From: Agrocybe praecox
Taxonomy: Eukaryota; Basidiomycota; Agaricomycetes; Agaricales; Agrocybaceae
Direction: 5' to 3'
DNA: 64,000 nucleotides
Assembly: GCA_964017145.1 (NCBI GenBank)
Contig: OZ024849.1
Span: forward strand, 3,100,001-3,164,000
Part shown: one piece after another, positions 1 through 11,476 of the stretch
Layout of the letters: every line of letters begins with the position of its first letter
Numbering within the stretch: position 1 is the stretch's first letter
Position numbers and translations under genes: made by a program
The notes under the pieces: generated by a model
Seen by the model: the letters and a program-made list of their open reading frames with translations, nothing else
Database searches by the model: none
Told to the model about the DNA's origin: nothing

Positions 1-1
1 T

Positions 2-40
2 GCTCTCGCGAAGATGATGGGAGAAGACGAGGCGGAATAG
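2..40 (+). CDS. possible C-terminal end of an upstream gene
   Basis: The first bases read in frame as a short acidic tail (ALAKMMGEDEAE) followed by a TAG stop, then AT-rich sequence typical of a 3' untranslated region. An acidic tail at a window edge would fit the end of a gene lying to the left. The piece is too short to identify, and chance is a real alternative. Confidence 0.22.
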   Translation, partial: ALAKMMGEDEAE

Positions 41-485
41 AGCCTACAAATTTATTGGGCTAATATCCGCGTATGTGGTCTGATCTTGCTTTCTTTTTAT
101 TTTGCTTTTTCCCGTGCTGTGTTATCGCTATGCATTTATCTTTGTTTAAAATTTTTAGATACCCTAAACGTCTTCTCTCACTTATCCTGCGTTACGTATA
201 ATGGGTGTATAATCGTGCGTTGTGTATAACCAATGATTTTATCCGCTATGCAGTATAGGACAGACTCCTACAGCAAAAAAATAATTCAATAAAACACTGG
301 TTCCTGCTCATGGTCATTTTCGCCATTGGACACTTGTAGATGTGCCTGTCGAATCCTCATACGATTAAGTTATCAAACTTGGCTATTCTTGTCAAGCTTT
401 CCGTGGGGAGGTCGATTCATCGGGGTAATGTGCACATAGATTCTTCTCTTCTCTATCGCTCCTTTTGAACATTCCCTTCGCTAGG
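41..485. other. intergenic, no gene seen
   Basis: AT-rich stretch with no convincing coding signal. It probably holds the 3' region of whatever lies to the left and the promoter and 5' leader of the poly(A) polymerase gene at 486. An upstream exon of that gene could hide here, because the predicted protein has a short N-terminus. Confidence 0.4.
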
Positions 486-1766
486 ATGACTTTCAGTTAC
501 CTGCTGAAACTCAACATGATGGCAGGAAGACCTACGAGGTCGAAAAACGAAAATGACTACATAGGATTGTCTATCCCGCCATGTGGTGAATTCGGCCCAA
601 CACCCCCACAATCGACCACAACGAGTGTTGCACCGTGGATGAAGAATCATCTCACCGCTTCGTTAGTCTGCCTTTGTTCTAAGATTATTATTTTTACGAA
701 GCTGACGTTTTCGGTGTCTAGTTTCCATCAAGATATCGTGGACTTTGTTAAATACATGCGACCAACAACGCAGGAATTGGCTATTCGGCAGGATGTGGTT
801 AACAGGTTCTCTAAATTGGTTCGACACAACGACAAGGTACAAGTCACTTCAATCGCTCCTGTTGGATCTTGCGTAACAGGGCTTTTCCTCCCTACTTCCG
901 ATATCGACATGGTTGTGACTTCTGCAAACACATATGTATCTCTTACTTCCCTCGAATACGCTATCCGGCGCTCTGGCTTCGCGAGAGCTATCGAGAACAT
1001 CAGCAAAGCCTCCACGCCCTTGCTCAGGATCACAGACAAGACCACCGGCTTGGAGATCGACTTGACAGCGTCAGCTCAACACTCTATGAAGGCCACTGAA
1101 GCAGTGAAGAAGTGGTTAAAGAAAGATACATCAGGTGTTACGAAAGCTCTCGTCATGGTTCTGAAGGTGTTTTTATCCATCAGGAAATGTGGTACTACAT
1201 ACACCGGAGGATTGAACTCGTACGTTTTGGTTTGGATGGTCGTGGCTTGGGTCCAGTTGGAATGGCCAAAGATCGTGAAGGAAAGCAACTCCAACGTGGA
1301 TTCCATGTCCAGCCTGGTCGAGTCGCTGCAGAAACTCTCCGTCAAACCGATTCCAGATTCGACAGCAGCTGACCGGCAAGCTACACCAGATTACGGGAAA
1401 GCCCTTAAAGGCTTTCTTAAATTCTATGGCTATGACTTCGACTACTATAAAAAGGCAATCAAAATTGAACCCACCCCTTCCTACAAAAACAAGCCTTATC
1501 AGTACAACACGACTTACTCAAGCAGACGATACCTTTTGTCCATTTTTGATCCTGTGGACGATGAGATAGATATGGGTTCCAAGGCGTATGGAATAAAACA
1601 CGTCCAGGAATGCTTCAAGGAGGCATACAACACGATCTTGAGGCTGGAGAGATTGCAAAAGGCTGGGCACTCGTTTGGACTTAAGGGACTCTTGGGAACC
1701 GTTCTCGATGGAAATTTCGCCAAGTTCATTGAACGGAGAGAAGCCTTGCAGCAAACTGTTTCCTAA
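486..1766 (+). CDS. TRF4/Cid14-like non-canonical poly(A) RNA polymerase
   Basis: Nucleotidyltransferase of the Trf4/Cid14 type, a family that adds short A-tails to nuclear RNAs for exosome decay (TRAMP complex). The N-terminal region has WMKN, then GSCVTGLFLPTSDIDMVV, which carries the G-S motif and the two catalytic Asp of the Pol-beta fold. The third Asp is in LEIDLTAS. The middle and C-terminal half is the PAP-associated domain, with FYGYDFDYYKKAI and GSKAYGIKHVQECF. A likely 60-nt intron at 662-721 (GT...AG) has no in-frame stop, so the frame reads through it; splicing it joins TAS to FHQDIVDF. I chose the first ATG in frame; the predicted protein is about 406 aa if spliced. It is short at both ends compared with yeast Trf4 (584 aa), so an upstream exon may be missed. 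It lies apart from functionally related genes. Confidence 0.85.
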   Translation: MTFSYLLKLNMMAGRPTRSKNENDYIGLSIPPCGEFGPTPPQSTTTSVAPWMKNHLTASLVCLCSKIIIFTKLTFSVSSFHQDIVDFVKYMRPTTQELAIRQDVVNRFSKLVRHNDKVQVTSIAPVGSCVTGLFLPTSDIDMVVTSANTYVSLTSLEYAIRRSGFARAIENISKASTPLLRITDKTTGLEIDLTASAQHSMKATEAVKKWLKKDTSGVTKALVMVLKVFLSIRKCGTTYTGGLNSYVLVWMVVAWVQLEWPKIVKESNSNVDSMSSLVESLQKLSVKPIPDSTAADRQATPDYGKALKGFLKFYGYDFDYYKKAIKIEPTPSYKNKPYQYNTTYSSRRYLLSIFDPVDDEIDMGSKAYGIKHVQECFKEAYNTILRLERLQKAGHSFGLKGLLGTVLDGNFAKFIERREALQQTVS

Positions 1767-3301
1767 AGGGTAAAAATAGGCACATCTAACAGCAAGGTGT
1801 GTCATTACTAGAGACATGATTCATACCTTACGGTTAGATCATTGAAAGTCGTGATATAGCAGTTAACTTTGAGTACGAATGCTGGATTTGCTGTGTTTCG
1901 ACTGTATCAGAATATCTTGAGAATATCCTTCCCTATTTTTGTAATTTTCCTTGCCACGCCATTTTTTATAACTGAAAGCGCCGCTTCAATATTGCATCAC
2001 ACGCGCATCATATGACCGCTGAAGTAAGCATGCTCCAGTTTCGGCGGCCATGGGGAGTTCCGAATCAACCCATGCGTGTAAAAAGTCAAAGCTATTATAG
2101 CCCAGCAATTGCCCAGCAAGGCCTTGGCCCACAAATCTATGAGTTTCTAAGACTGACTGCGCTCACACAATTATGTGGAATTCCATGAGACAACAACCTT
2201 CAGCCGCCACCATCAACTCTTCCAACGCGACGATTGTTGAAACCACCCAAGGTGTGTCATGAATGCAGTGGTCTGTCCTGGATAGAGTCAAACTTACCTA
2301 TTTAACCCTGCAAGGGCATATTTCGAAAACCCAAAAATCATGTCTGGAAACCGAGTGCACATAAAATTTGACATCTTATTTTGATGTACGTGGGTGCTAC
2401 ACAAAACGTAACATATACGTATACTGCGATCGAAAGACAGACGTACGATGTATAAACAGAATCAATCATGAGGTGCGGGATTTTCTGTCCTGTATTGTCC
2501 TAAAAGCTAATGCCGTGAACAGACAAGGACACTTGTACACGATGTTAAAAACATTTATAAGGAGTCTACTCAGCGGTAACCTTGGACGTCTGTCGAGCCT
2601 GAGAACGAAGTCTTGAAATACTTTAGTCTGGGCCTCTGGCCGCATGACGGATATTTCCCTTTCTCGATCGATCTTATCAAATGTATCTTACGGAAAGGTT
2701 TGGAACATTAACGTTTTAACATCTGGGCAAACACGTATCACCGCGTTATCTTGGACGCTATAACCTATATGGTCCGACCTCCTGATGAGGCCAAAGTCCC
2801 CAGTAATCAGGGCATGTGCCAGTGAGTTGCCACCGTCGAAAATCTGTGTCATCTTGATGTTCTTCATTGAAATCTCTTCTTAGTAACAAGAGAAGGATCC
2901 CAAGTACAGGATCCAGGAAGGCCCTTCTAAGACCGTGACGTAGGTAGATCCATCATTCTGTTGAGTAAGAGCTATTGGACGGATATCTATAAAGTCTCAC
3001 GAGGGATGTATCTTTGGCTTGCAGGAATAGCACTCGCCGCCACGAAACTGGTTGCTTCACTTGGGGATCGATTGACGCAGGAATCGCACCTCAAATCTCC
3101 CAGTATGAAATGTCAGGAGTTGCCACAGATTGAGATTTCGGGGCAAGAATGTAGGCCCGACATGGTCGCTCTGATGCTGTGCAAAAGGCAGAAATAGAAA
3201 TGCATATCATAAAGCACTTAAAACTGAATTGTCTGATCGCGCCTCCTCGAACACTACCGTCATCATATTCTCTTGACATCGACTTCAATCCTTTACTGCA
3301 G
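1767..3301. other. 1.5 kb without a recognised gene
   Basis: Between the poly(A) polymerase and the 7TM gene. Small open frames at about 2.37-2.62 kb and 2.96-3.20 kb match no family I know, lack intron logic and have no supporting context. The sequence could be decayed accessory DNA. The last 200 bases presumably carry the promoter of the 7TM gene. Confidence 0.45.
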
Positions 3302-5356
3302 ATGTCAGGTCCTCCTCCCTTTGTTGTTCCGGACATCAATATCTCGTCTGGAATCGACGGGATCTTCGTCGGTGAGTTTTTTTGAATTGTGGATTGGATG
3401 GGAGGTTAATAAGTGCATACTAACCGTCCAGGATATGTACTTTCTACTATGTAATGCTCTCTTCTTATAAAGGTTGTTCAGGGCTAACTATCACATATAA
3501 AGTCTTCTTGGCGTGACCATTTTGCAGGCGTGGAACTACGCCCACAACAACAGAGATACGTGGAAGTTGAGGTCCTTGGTAATGAATTAATCGTCTATAA
3601 TATCGTTGTGTCTGCATCTAACCGAGCATCCTAGGTCACTCTGCTGGTGTACGCATGTCTAAACGAATGACTTATTCATTTATCTAATATATCTGGTGTC
3701 CTTCAGTGCGCTGGACATTGGCTCGACAGTAGCCAGTTCGATCTTCGTACACGAATATCTGGTAAGAGAGAATCCACTCTGGCGACTTTTTCGCTGAATA
3801 TTTTCCACTTTTCTTTTAGATTCAACATTTTGGGAACTTCCTTTTGTTGATGACTGTGAACCATGGGTTCCTGGTCGAATTTATCATCACAGTCCTCGTA
3901 ATCTTCTTGTGAGTGAAATCTGGCATATGAAGCGCTTGGCTGCTAATAGGGTGACGACAGAGTTCAACTTTTCTTTGCGAGCCGAGTTCACTTGTGTGAG
4001 TACTTTACCAGTCTTGGGTTTTGTGAACAGCTTCTGATGCATGACGACCCACTGCAGTAAACCCAAAAAGCTTTGTGCTTCCTGCTATCATTGTTTGTCC
4101 CTTCGTAAATCTATAGTATTCGGAGCTAAAGTTCATGATAGATCATAACAGCCATCATTGCGTTCGGTGCGTACCCGCCTATAATGATCTCTCTTATACG
4201 TACTTACAGTTCCATTAGGCCTTAGCATTTGTTAGTGATGCCTAGGGCTCTTGGAATAAGTTACTAACGAGTTTATTGCTCCTAGACACCGTCGTTGACC
4301 AATTCCTGCATAGCAAAGTTTCTGACCTTGACCTTGCTAGTATCAGGGTTCGTTTTCGTTCCTGCGTCAGCTTCCCTTCTTTCACTCAAAGGCGACCAGA
4401 TAAGCGTTGCGCTGGATCAAGTTATGATCATGATCTCAGACGGGATAGCCACGGTTGTTCTTTGCAGGAACTTTATCCAAGCTCGAAGTCAAAGCCGTAT
4501 TAAAGGGTAAGACATGCATAGGTCCGCTAGCTTATATGGTCCCTTTCTAACTTACTACACCAGGACAATTGCACTGCTTCAGAACCTTTTGGCCTTCACC
4601 GTTACCCGTGGCTTGCTTGTAACGGTTATTGATCTGGTTTTTATGATCATGTTCCTAATTAACCGTACAAACCTTCGATGGTGAGTGGGTCGGTTTACTG
4701 TAGCGTCAATCCGGAATCAAACAACTTTGTGACTTTCCTCAGGATGCCGCTGCATTTGTCCTTGTCTAAATTATATGTCATTACTATGAGTAAGTTCCTT
4801 CTCCTTTCTTTCTACTTGTTGCCACCGGTTTTAATCATTTGCCGTCTGTATAGTTGCCTTGTATGTCATGGAAAAATAATCTTTTCATACTTTTAGAGCT
4901 CAATGGAGCCTCATGTTTTACAGGCTCAATGCACGCCCAGGCGCTCATCGTAGCACACATGTTCCTTTCACTGATATGAACTCCTTCCATCTCAGCACAA
5001 CCGGAGCAGGACACACCGATGGCTCGACCACTCGAGGTCCTCCGGAATTTTCTTTACCCTCTAAGGTAAGTTCGATATACCACCGAGCATAATGATGGCT
5101 CACTCTGGACTCTCCTAATCATGCTCCACCAAGCAGGAATTCGCTGGTTCCACTTCGGGAGATCGAAAGAGTACGTACCGTCTCCTTGTTTCCCGCTAAA
5201 CCCGAGTAGGAAAACTCACCAATGAATCACAGATGTCCTCGTTACGGAAGAAAGGATGGTGTACAACGATAGTCACAAGGTAAACCTAGGCTTGGTCCTC
5301 CAGCTTTGGGCAACTCGCTGATAAAAAACTTTCTCCATTAGTTCTCCGCTGTTTGA
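3302..5356 (+). CDS. 7TM protein, DUF6534-like, 18 exons (copy 1)
   Basis: Integral membrane protein of a basidiomycete-expanded 7TM family; no molecular function is established. Exons: 3302-3371, 3432-3450, 3503-3578, 3635-3648, 3707-3761, 3820-3908, 3961-3995, 4058-4092, 4142-4166, 4286-4347, 4400-4506, 4564-4680, 4743-4789, 4854-4860, 4924-5065, 5137-5170, 5233-5279, 5342-5356. They total 996 nt and encode 331 aa with all phases closing. The N-terminus is PDINISSGIDGIFVGY. Then come ALDIGSTVASSIFVHEYL, VQLFFASRVHLLNPKSF, LLQNLLAFTVTRGLLVT, LSKLYVITMIALLNARP and a polar tail. The conserved D..SDG.A..VLC....ARS..R and KLY.....A.LNAR patterns suggest DUF6534. One exon is only 7 nt and one 14 nt. 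A close paralogue with matching exon lengths lies at 16813-18702 on the other strand. Confidence 0.8.
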
Positions 5357-6048
5357 CCAGCATCACCCATGCTGCGATCATGTAAGGTGGTTGTAGGCTT
5401 ATACGTACTTATCGGAGGATGGTATTTAATGGTCATGTTCTATAACTCATGTGGAATAAGGTCAACTCAAATTTATGGTATTCGCGTATAGTCAGAATAG
5501 CGCCTATCAGCCTGAGCTTCCACACGAGACTGATTCCCTGGCAGCGATGTTCAGATTTCTGTGATATATTTATAAATTTATTATTTCCTATAAATAAACA
5601 CCATGGTCCATAGCGCCTCGCTCTTGCGCTGGTCTGATCCCAGATGGACGTGAAACGTTCATTCAATTTCCTTTGTATCGATATCCTAAGCGATATTCGC
5701 ACAAATGTACCGGCTAAACTGCTATGAAAAGCAGCATTGTCTTGCGCGAGACTTTAATGATACTCTTAGAGACGCACTGACGCTAGACGCTAGATGCTAG
5801 ATGCTATCTATCTGTGACCATGCTGGGACAATAATTCACACATTTTTAATATCCTTTGGAAACTGAGAATGATGTTAATAATTATACTTGAGGCGCAACA
5901 AAAACGTTCGTATCAGTATCAGTGCCCTTCCGTATGGCACTGATGCACCGCCTTCTTCTTTCCTGAGAAGGAACTTTTTTCGAAGGACACAGCTCTGGCC
6001 CAAAATTTCCAACGGTTGTAGGGAAGACACAGTAGTATCGTTACGCAT
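5357..6048. other. intergenic with a short tandem repeat
   Basis: No gene recognised. Open frames on both strands around 5.4-5.7 and 5.9-6.15 kb are not supported; the latter overlaps the real first exon of the downstream gene in a different frame. It holds a 7-bp tandem repeat at 5780-5807. Confidence 0.5.
5780..5807. repeat. 7-bp tandem repeat, four units
   Basis: Four consecutive units, ACGCTAG, ACGCTAG, ATGCTAG and ATGCTAT, lie head to tail in the spacer between two genes. This is a small minisatellite with no coding role. Confidence 0.85.
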
Positions 6049-7159
6049 ATGGCACCCCAGAAGCCCCAGTCTATTGTGCACGTATTCCCTGGCTCTGTGG
6101 CGAAGAATGCTACCAAATTCGAACAAGAACCATCGTGCGTTGACTAGTGTTATCGAAGGTCGAATCTAAGCTAATTGAAAGTCAGGATTGTACTGCTGCT
6201 TGGATGGAGTGAGTGCATTCTGGTTCTTTTATCAAAGCCAACTTTATCTTTTCAAATATAGTGGATGCACCCCTTTCCCTCCTCAAAAAATATGTCGACG
6301 GGCACCGCGTACTTTACCCTACCTCGACCATTCTGCTCGTCGAATCTTATACATCATTTATGTGGTCTAGTAAGGCGGAGAAGGTATATGCCTGTGACTC
6401 ATTTCTGAGAAACGAAGTACTAAATACAAACAGGAGAAAAAATTGTGTCCTGTGGTGGATATTCTTTTAGATCAGGTTTATAAGGCTGATCATCCAGAAG
6501 TTGGCATACTTGTACATGCTATTTCCAACGGCAAGTACTAACGTGTCTTTGTATGTATGAGCCCAACACTTATGCACTGCGGTATAGCGGGCGCAATTCA
6601 CTTGATGACGCTATCAAGTATCCTAAACGCACGATTGGAAAAGGAGCTCCTTCAAACCGGAAAAAGTATTCCAACACTCACTATGGCCTTCGTAATTGAT
6701 TCAACACCTGGAATCAACGACTACGAGTCAATAATCACCACTTTCACATTGACAATGGGACCAATCGCAAAGCTCGCCGCTCGTTTACCACTAACCCTTG
6801 GATATATTGCTTACTATATGGTATACAACACGCTGCTCGGAAACCCTCCTCTGCTCCCGCGACTACACCAATACCTCGGTCAAGGAAAACTACTTCCCGG
6901 AGCCAACGGAGACGAGCCACGCCTATATGTGTATTCCGATGCGGACGCAATGGTGCCGTGGCGTTCTGTGGAGAACCATTTATCCGTGCTTTCGAAGAAG
7001 AATGTTGCGTTCAGGGCAGAGAAGTACTTTGGCAGCCAGCATGTCTCACATGCGAGAATGAATCCGACACGTTACTGGGGAGCAGTAGCGGACACCTGGA
7101 ACAGGGCCCAACGTAGCACGCAAAACTCTGGTTCGGCCAAGATTCGGGCGAAGTTGTAG
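6049..7159 (+). CDS. DUF829/TMEM53-like alpha/beta hydrolase-fold protein
   Basis: Member of the DUF829 (TMEM53, PaxU-like) family, alpha/beta hydrolase-fold proteins often tied to membranes; substrate unknown. Five exons (6049-6134, 6186-6208, 6262-6383, 6434-6530, 6588-7159) total 900 nt and encode 299 aa with closed phases. The N-terminus MAPQKPQSIVHVFPG leads into IVLLLGWMDAPLSLLKKY, the usual GWM signature, across intron 2. Next comes VGILVHAISNAGAIHL, in the place where the family has its nucleophile elbow (HAFSNGG type), here HAISNAG. The C-terminal part has LYVYSDADAMVPW, the Asp/acid region, and QHVSHAR with the late His. Intron 4 (6531-6587) starts with GC rather than GT (GCAAGT...TAG). 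The gene runs toward the DUF6533-type gene and is convergent with it. Confidence 0.8.
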
Positions 7160-7533
7160 GCCGACTTTTAACATGAAACAGCAGAACGCTTGGACAGAAA
7201 ATTCTTCCCTAAATAAAAGATCTTTAAAAGTGACACTGAAATCAAAAAGTGAAGTTGAGTACTGAGTGCGAGGGAAAGTTTTACCATGCGCAATTATAAT
7301 GAATATGAACCCAAGTACAACCTAGTGCAACCGTCTTTGTTCCTAGGTACCACGTGATATTACCCAAAGTCTTCAACTCGTGACTTCCTGACTTTAAGTT
7401 CAGACTCCGAAGTATCTCCGAAGCGAGCGCCTGTTCAAGTTACCTTTGAAGTTCTTAGTTTACATCAAGTCCATTCCATTCACAACGAGCATCGTAAGTC
7501 CGTACAGTAAATTTTACATATGTGTACACGTGT
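7160..7533. other. convergent 3' spacer
   Basis: AT-rich 374-base spacer between two convergent stop codons. It has no coding signal and presumably holds two 3' untranslated regions. Confidence 0.6.
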
Positions 7534-9257
7534 TTATAAGGAAGTGAGCTGGTAAACCGTCGTGGAAATCACTTCTTGTTCTGTGAGCAATGCAGCTTCA
7601 CGGACATTTAGAACCATCCTGCTTGCAAGGACACAAGACATGGCAACAATGATGACAGCAGGGATTTCGATGAGATCCTGCAACCAGAAAAATGGGAAAA
7701 TTAGTTTGAATTCTCGTTCGTGTCCCTCATGCCGCTCTTACAGGTCGGAACAACCAAACGAGTAGGCATGCCATATATAAAAAAGCCAGACTGATTAGGG
7801 GGAAACACATGAGCAATTAGAATTTCAGCGTTCTTGGGATGTTATGGAAATAGCATCACGTACACAGCAAAGTACATGACTGAATCACGGATCATTATTG
7901 ACATGAGTGTTCTTCCCCGCTGATGCGGTCGACGTTCCAATTTGTATGATTGAAATCCCCGATACAGCACGAGAGTACAGAGTACCGTTTCAAATGTAAG
8001 GGGAGAAATAGAAAGACCAAATGAAAACCTTGATAGAATTGGAAATGTGCAGATTTTTCCTCCTGGTATTTCTAAAAGCATCGCTAGTAGCATAGTATAT
8101 CAGTATTTGGACTTGAAGTTCTGCATAGAGGGTAAAAGTAAAAGAGTTCTTACACGTCACCCTCGACATATCCTCAGCCGCAGAGAATCCGGCCACGAAG
8201 GCTGTCGCTACGTACAGCGAGAGTATAAATGCAAGAACCTTTTTACTCTGCAGGTAAAACGCGTATACACGTATTTGTAAAATCGCTGGACGGAGAAGTT
8301 TAGTAAATGCTCATGTTATATGGACCGTCAGCACTTACACTCAGCCAGAAACGATGAAAAAAACACATTAAAAATCTCCCAACGGATAAATGGAACGCCT
8401 ATTGATGCACACGGTATTATTTTTAGTACGTTGGAAACAGCGCGGAAACCTGACAAACGTACAGCTGCAAGAGAAATCGTAGTAGCCGCTCGTTTAGTAG
8501 TATTACCCGATATGTATGAAATGAGGTCCTACAACTACAAAGCAGTTAAGTTTCAGTATAAATTCCGGACTTTAATTATCCGATAGACTTACTTCAGCAG
8601 AAAAACCGGAACCAAAAAGTCCTGTGCAAGTTCGTCAGCGGTCTGATAAGGGGCCACTGTCACCAAGGAAGTCACCATAAAGTCCAAAACTGTTGCAACA
8701 TCGGTCAGTACATCGTGGATCTCGTAAAAAATTGACTCACGCCGCCGTGATCAGAGTGAAGTATCGTATCTTCCATAATGATGAGCAATGGTGCCCACGG
8801 ACACGATAAATGACATAAAATGTACCGCCAAAAACAAAGCTTTGACTAAAGACCATTTGCTCGTCTGCCCAGTAGAAATGTTGAGTTTGTCAATTGTGCG
8901 ATTGGGCCTTACCCCAATGTACGTACCCATATTAGACTGATCTGACCTCGCGATAAGTCATGAGCACAGTGCTATTGGGCTCTGGATTTCGTTTATTTCT
9001 TACCTCCCGGTCCAAGTTGTAAACTGGTCGTGTGTGGGCTTGAATGAATCTGGGAAATTTATTTTCAACCGAGGAGTAGAATCTCACCATATTCGTAAAT
9101 AATCAGTGTATTGGCCACCACTGGAAAAGAGATTGAGTGAGTAGAAGTAGAATTGCTTTGGGAGTAAGACATACATACAGTTCGTATATCGTACGGCCTG
9201 AATATCCTTGAGACCGTGGATGAGGGCCTCCACTGCAGGATCCGGCGCTCCTGACAT
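7534..9257 (-). CDS. DUF6533-type 7TM membrane protein
   Basis: Basidiomycete multi-spanning membrane protein of the DUF6533 type; function unknown. The start ATG at 9257 gives MSGAPDPAVEALIHGL and then AVRYTN. After introns comes LVANTLIIYEYVYNLDREISLIW, the family's Y-D/E-Y...LDRE...IW signature. Next is SKWSLVKALFLAVHF, later KKVLAFILSLYVATAFVAGF (membrane segment) and TFETVLCTLVLYRGFQSYK, which is typical of the C-terminal half. The end has IPAVIIVAMSCVLASRMVLN and a stop at 7534. The N-terminal and C-terminal exons are clear. The exons between about 8.0 and 8.75 kb were not resolved, and a 5-base tandem (GATAC-like) near 8765 may be a frameshift, so the gene may be intact with unusual splicing or recently damaged. 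Confidence 0.65.
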
Positions 9258-9885
9258 GGGTTGGGAAGAAGAGAAATGTGGACGCTGTCTCACCGTCCTT
9301 TACAGTCGCATATGTAGTCCCAGTGATTGTTAGATGGGTGATGTAATATTTTTAGAACCAAAATCTAAGGGAAACAGTGCTATTCTGTTTGATCCACGCC
9401 CATGATCTTTTCCATTTATAATACCGAAGCCGTTTGGTCTGATGGAATTTGCGCTGGCAGTCAGCAAAATAAACCATCCCGAGGTGAATTTCTGACTTAT
9501 AATTACGACAGCATCATAATGCGTAGCTCAATTCAAAATTCTCAACTAAAAACAAAGTTGTTCTTACTGTACCCGTACTTTTGTCAGCAAAAGTGATCGT
9601 TTTTACCTACTACAGCATACCTGCCTAGGTCAGTGCGAAACGCATAGGTGGTGATTGCTTCATCGTCGCCAAGAACTCATAATATCGCATCTCCTTGTAA
9701 TTGAAGTATGCTCACACATTGTCAATGTCGACTTCCTCAGGAGTCAAATGGTATCAATGATAGGATGATGCATCATATACATATATATTATCGCTTGGCG
9801 GTGATGTCGGATACAATCTATTAATAGATCATAAATAATTTACAATCTGGACGAATACTTGAATGTTATAGAGCTGAGCGCTGAA
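9258..9885. other. intergenic, no gene seen
   Basis: 628 bases between the start of the DUF6533-type gene and the stop of the ICMT-like gene on the same strand. One AT-rich open frame near 9.4-9.6 kb is unsupported. This should contain the promoter of the DUF6533-type gene. Confidence 0.5.
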
Positions 9886-10681
9886 CTATATTACTCCTGG
9901 GATGAACTTGTACGGAACTTCCTTGCTGTACCTAATCCACTCATCTCCAAACGCCTTATGTAGCTCCGCATCCTCTATATCGCCTCTGGTGTACAGCTTG
10001 TACATACCAAACGATGAAGCTAGGATGTAGCTCCAGACGCAGTAGAAGCCGAAACCCTTGGTAACTTGGCATTCTGTGATCCAAGTGCCCTTGGAGAAAC
10101 CCATTATATAGACACCGGCGGTAAGAATGATCTGCGCTGTGTATGACGGATGTCGGACGTAACCGTATGGACCTGACTGAATGAGTTTGTGCGACTTTTG
10201 TATGGTGATTTCATAGGTGAAGAATTTCTTTAATGATCGGAAACACCACACCCGGAGGATGGCCATGGATATCATCAGAGTGTAGCCCAACAGAAGTGAA
10301 GGTGGAATCAGGGACATTTGAGCGCGGAAATTTGACAGATCTGTCACCATTGGATTGGGACAAATCGCGTTGATGGTTGAATCCGCGAGTTCGCGATGTT
10401 GGGTCGGGACATTGAGAGCAAGAATTAGAACTATTTGGCATAGCAAGGAGAAGCAAACGAATATCTGTGAACGTAGCTTCAGTAGGAGGGTCGCGACCGT
10501 CAGTCGGAAACTAATATACCTTGGAGGTAAACGCCATATGTCGAATTAGTCGGCCAAAAATGCCATCGATTGGTGCATCCTTTAACTTCGCACTTGGGGT
10601 TGGAGGCGTGAACGCGCGCCAGTACCCAATAGCCGATAAGCCAGTTACGACAATTTTGAAGAATGCGAATACTCCTTCCAT
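9886..10681 (-). CDS. ICMT-like isoprenylcysteine carboxyl methyltransferase family protein
   Basis: Membrane methyltransferase of the ICMT/PEMT superfamily. Classic members (Ste14) methylate the C-terminal prenylated cysteine of CAAX proteins in the ER using S-adenosylmethionine. Two exons (10681-10520 and 10464-9886) encode 246 aa; the 55-nt intron keeps phase 0. Exon 1 holds the first hydrophobic segment (FAFFKIVVTGLSAIGYW). The middle has LLLGYTLMISMAILRVW. The catalytic part reads SGPYGYVRHPSYTAQI, the G-P-Y...RHP.Y signature for cofactor and phospholipid contact. The C-terminus has DAELHKAFGDEWIRYSKEVPY, the usual E..L...FG.EW..Y motif. Basidiomycetes carry several such genes, so this may be a specialised paralogue rather than the Ste14 orthologue. 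It is next to an acyl-CoA oxidase on the same strand. Confidence 0.85.
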
Positions 10682-11476
10682 GAGAGGTTGATGCTAATGT
10701 ATCGCATTCGAGAAGGGCTTATAACGCACCAGAAGCTGAGTTGACAACGTTGAACATTGGACGTCAGGTAAGGTTGATATCTTTACTTAACATCAGATCC
10801 AGGGTTATCGTGGAAAATGAAGGTCCGTGAGAAAAAAGTTGGCCAATTCAATTTTAAACACTGAGAAAGAGACTCGATTCAAGTCCTTACGATATATGAT
10901 TGTTAATTATAGAAAAATTATAATTTCAAGAGTTTCTGACGGCGTTGACTATCCCGCCGGCCCGAAGCAGATGCATGTTACCCATCAGCGCTCAGCGCTC
11001 ACTGCCATCCTTTTCGAATATCTGTGAGTCAGACAAAAGCATTGCCGGCAGAATCTTTTTTCCACTCTGATTCCATTCTTTCACAAAAAGCGAATTATAT
11101 GGTGTACCCCCAACAGGTTCTTGATAGGGATCCAAAATATACTTAATCTCGGTTCCAGATGTTAGGGAGAGTTCCGGCCGAGATTGATGTCGGAGTCAAA
11201 TTTTTACTCTCTTTTTTTCCCTCCGACTCAAACTCCGCTCGCTTGTAGCTCCCCTCCTGTGACATGCTGGGTAAGATCGTCTCCTACGTCCAACATAGGG
11301 TGGATTGCCCAATGGACGTAAATGGAAACCAAAAAAAAGAAGAAAAAATCGTCCTCTATAACGTCTGGGTACGAGACTACCTAGAATAACGGTCCAATGG
11401 ATGTAGGTCACATCACTTCTTTTTTGGTACGGACCTGAGGGGAACTGTCTATTTAAATAATACCATATATAACAAT
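10682..11476. other. intergenic, homopurine/homopyrimidine tracts
   Basis: 795 bases between the ICMT-like start and the acyl-CoA oxidase stop. No gene was recognised. It contains a T-rich run near 11.21 kb and an A-rich run near 11.33 kb (a long A/G tract ending in GAAGAAAAAA). Related 10-base phrases around CCAATGGA occur at about 11.31 and 11.39 kb. The part nearest 10682 should be the ICMT promoter. Confidence 0.45.

Noticed and set aside
5888..6169. Frame suggesting an N-terminal exon of the DUF829 gene
   Set aside because: It has no ATG start and no family signature; the true first exon starts at 6049 in another frame and joins phase-perfectly to GWM.
9886..10681. Idea that the ICMT-like gene marks a pheromone/mating-type locus
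   Set aside because: No CAAX pheromone precursor (short frame ending in Cys-aliphatic-aliphatic-X) and no STE3-type receptor was recognised nearby.
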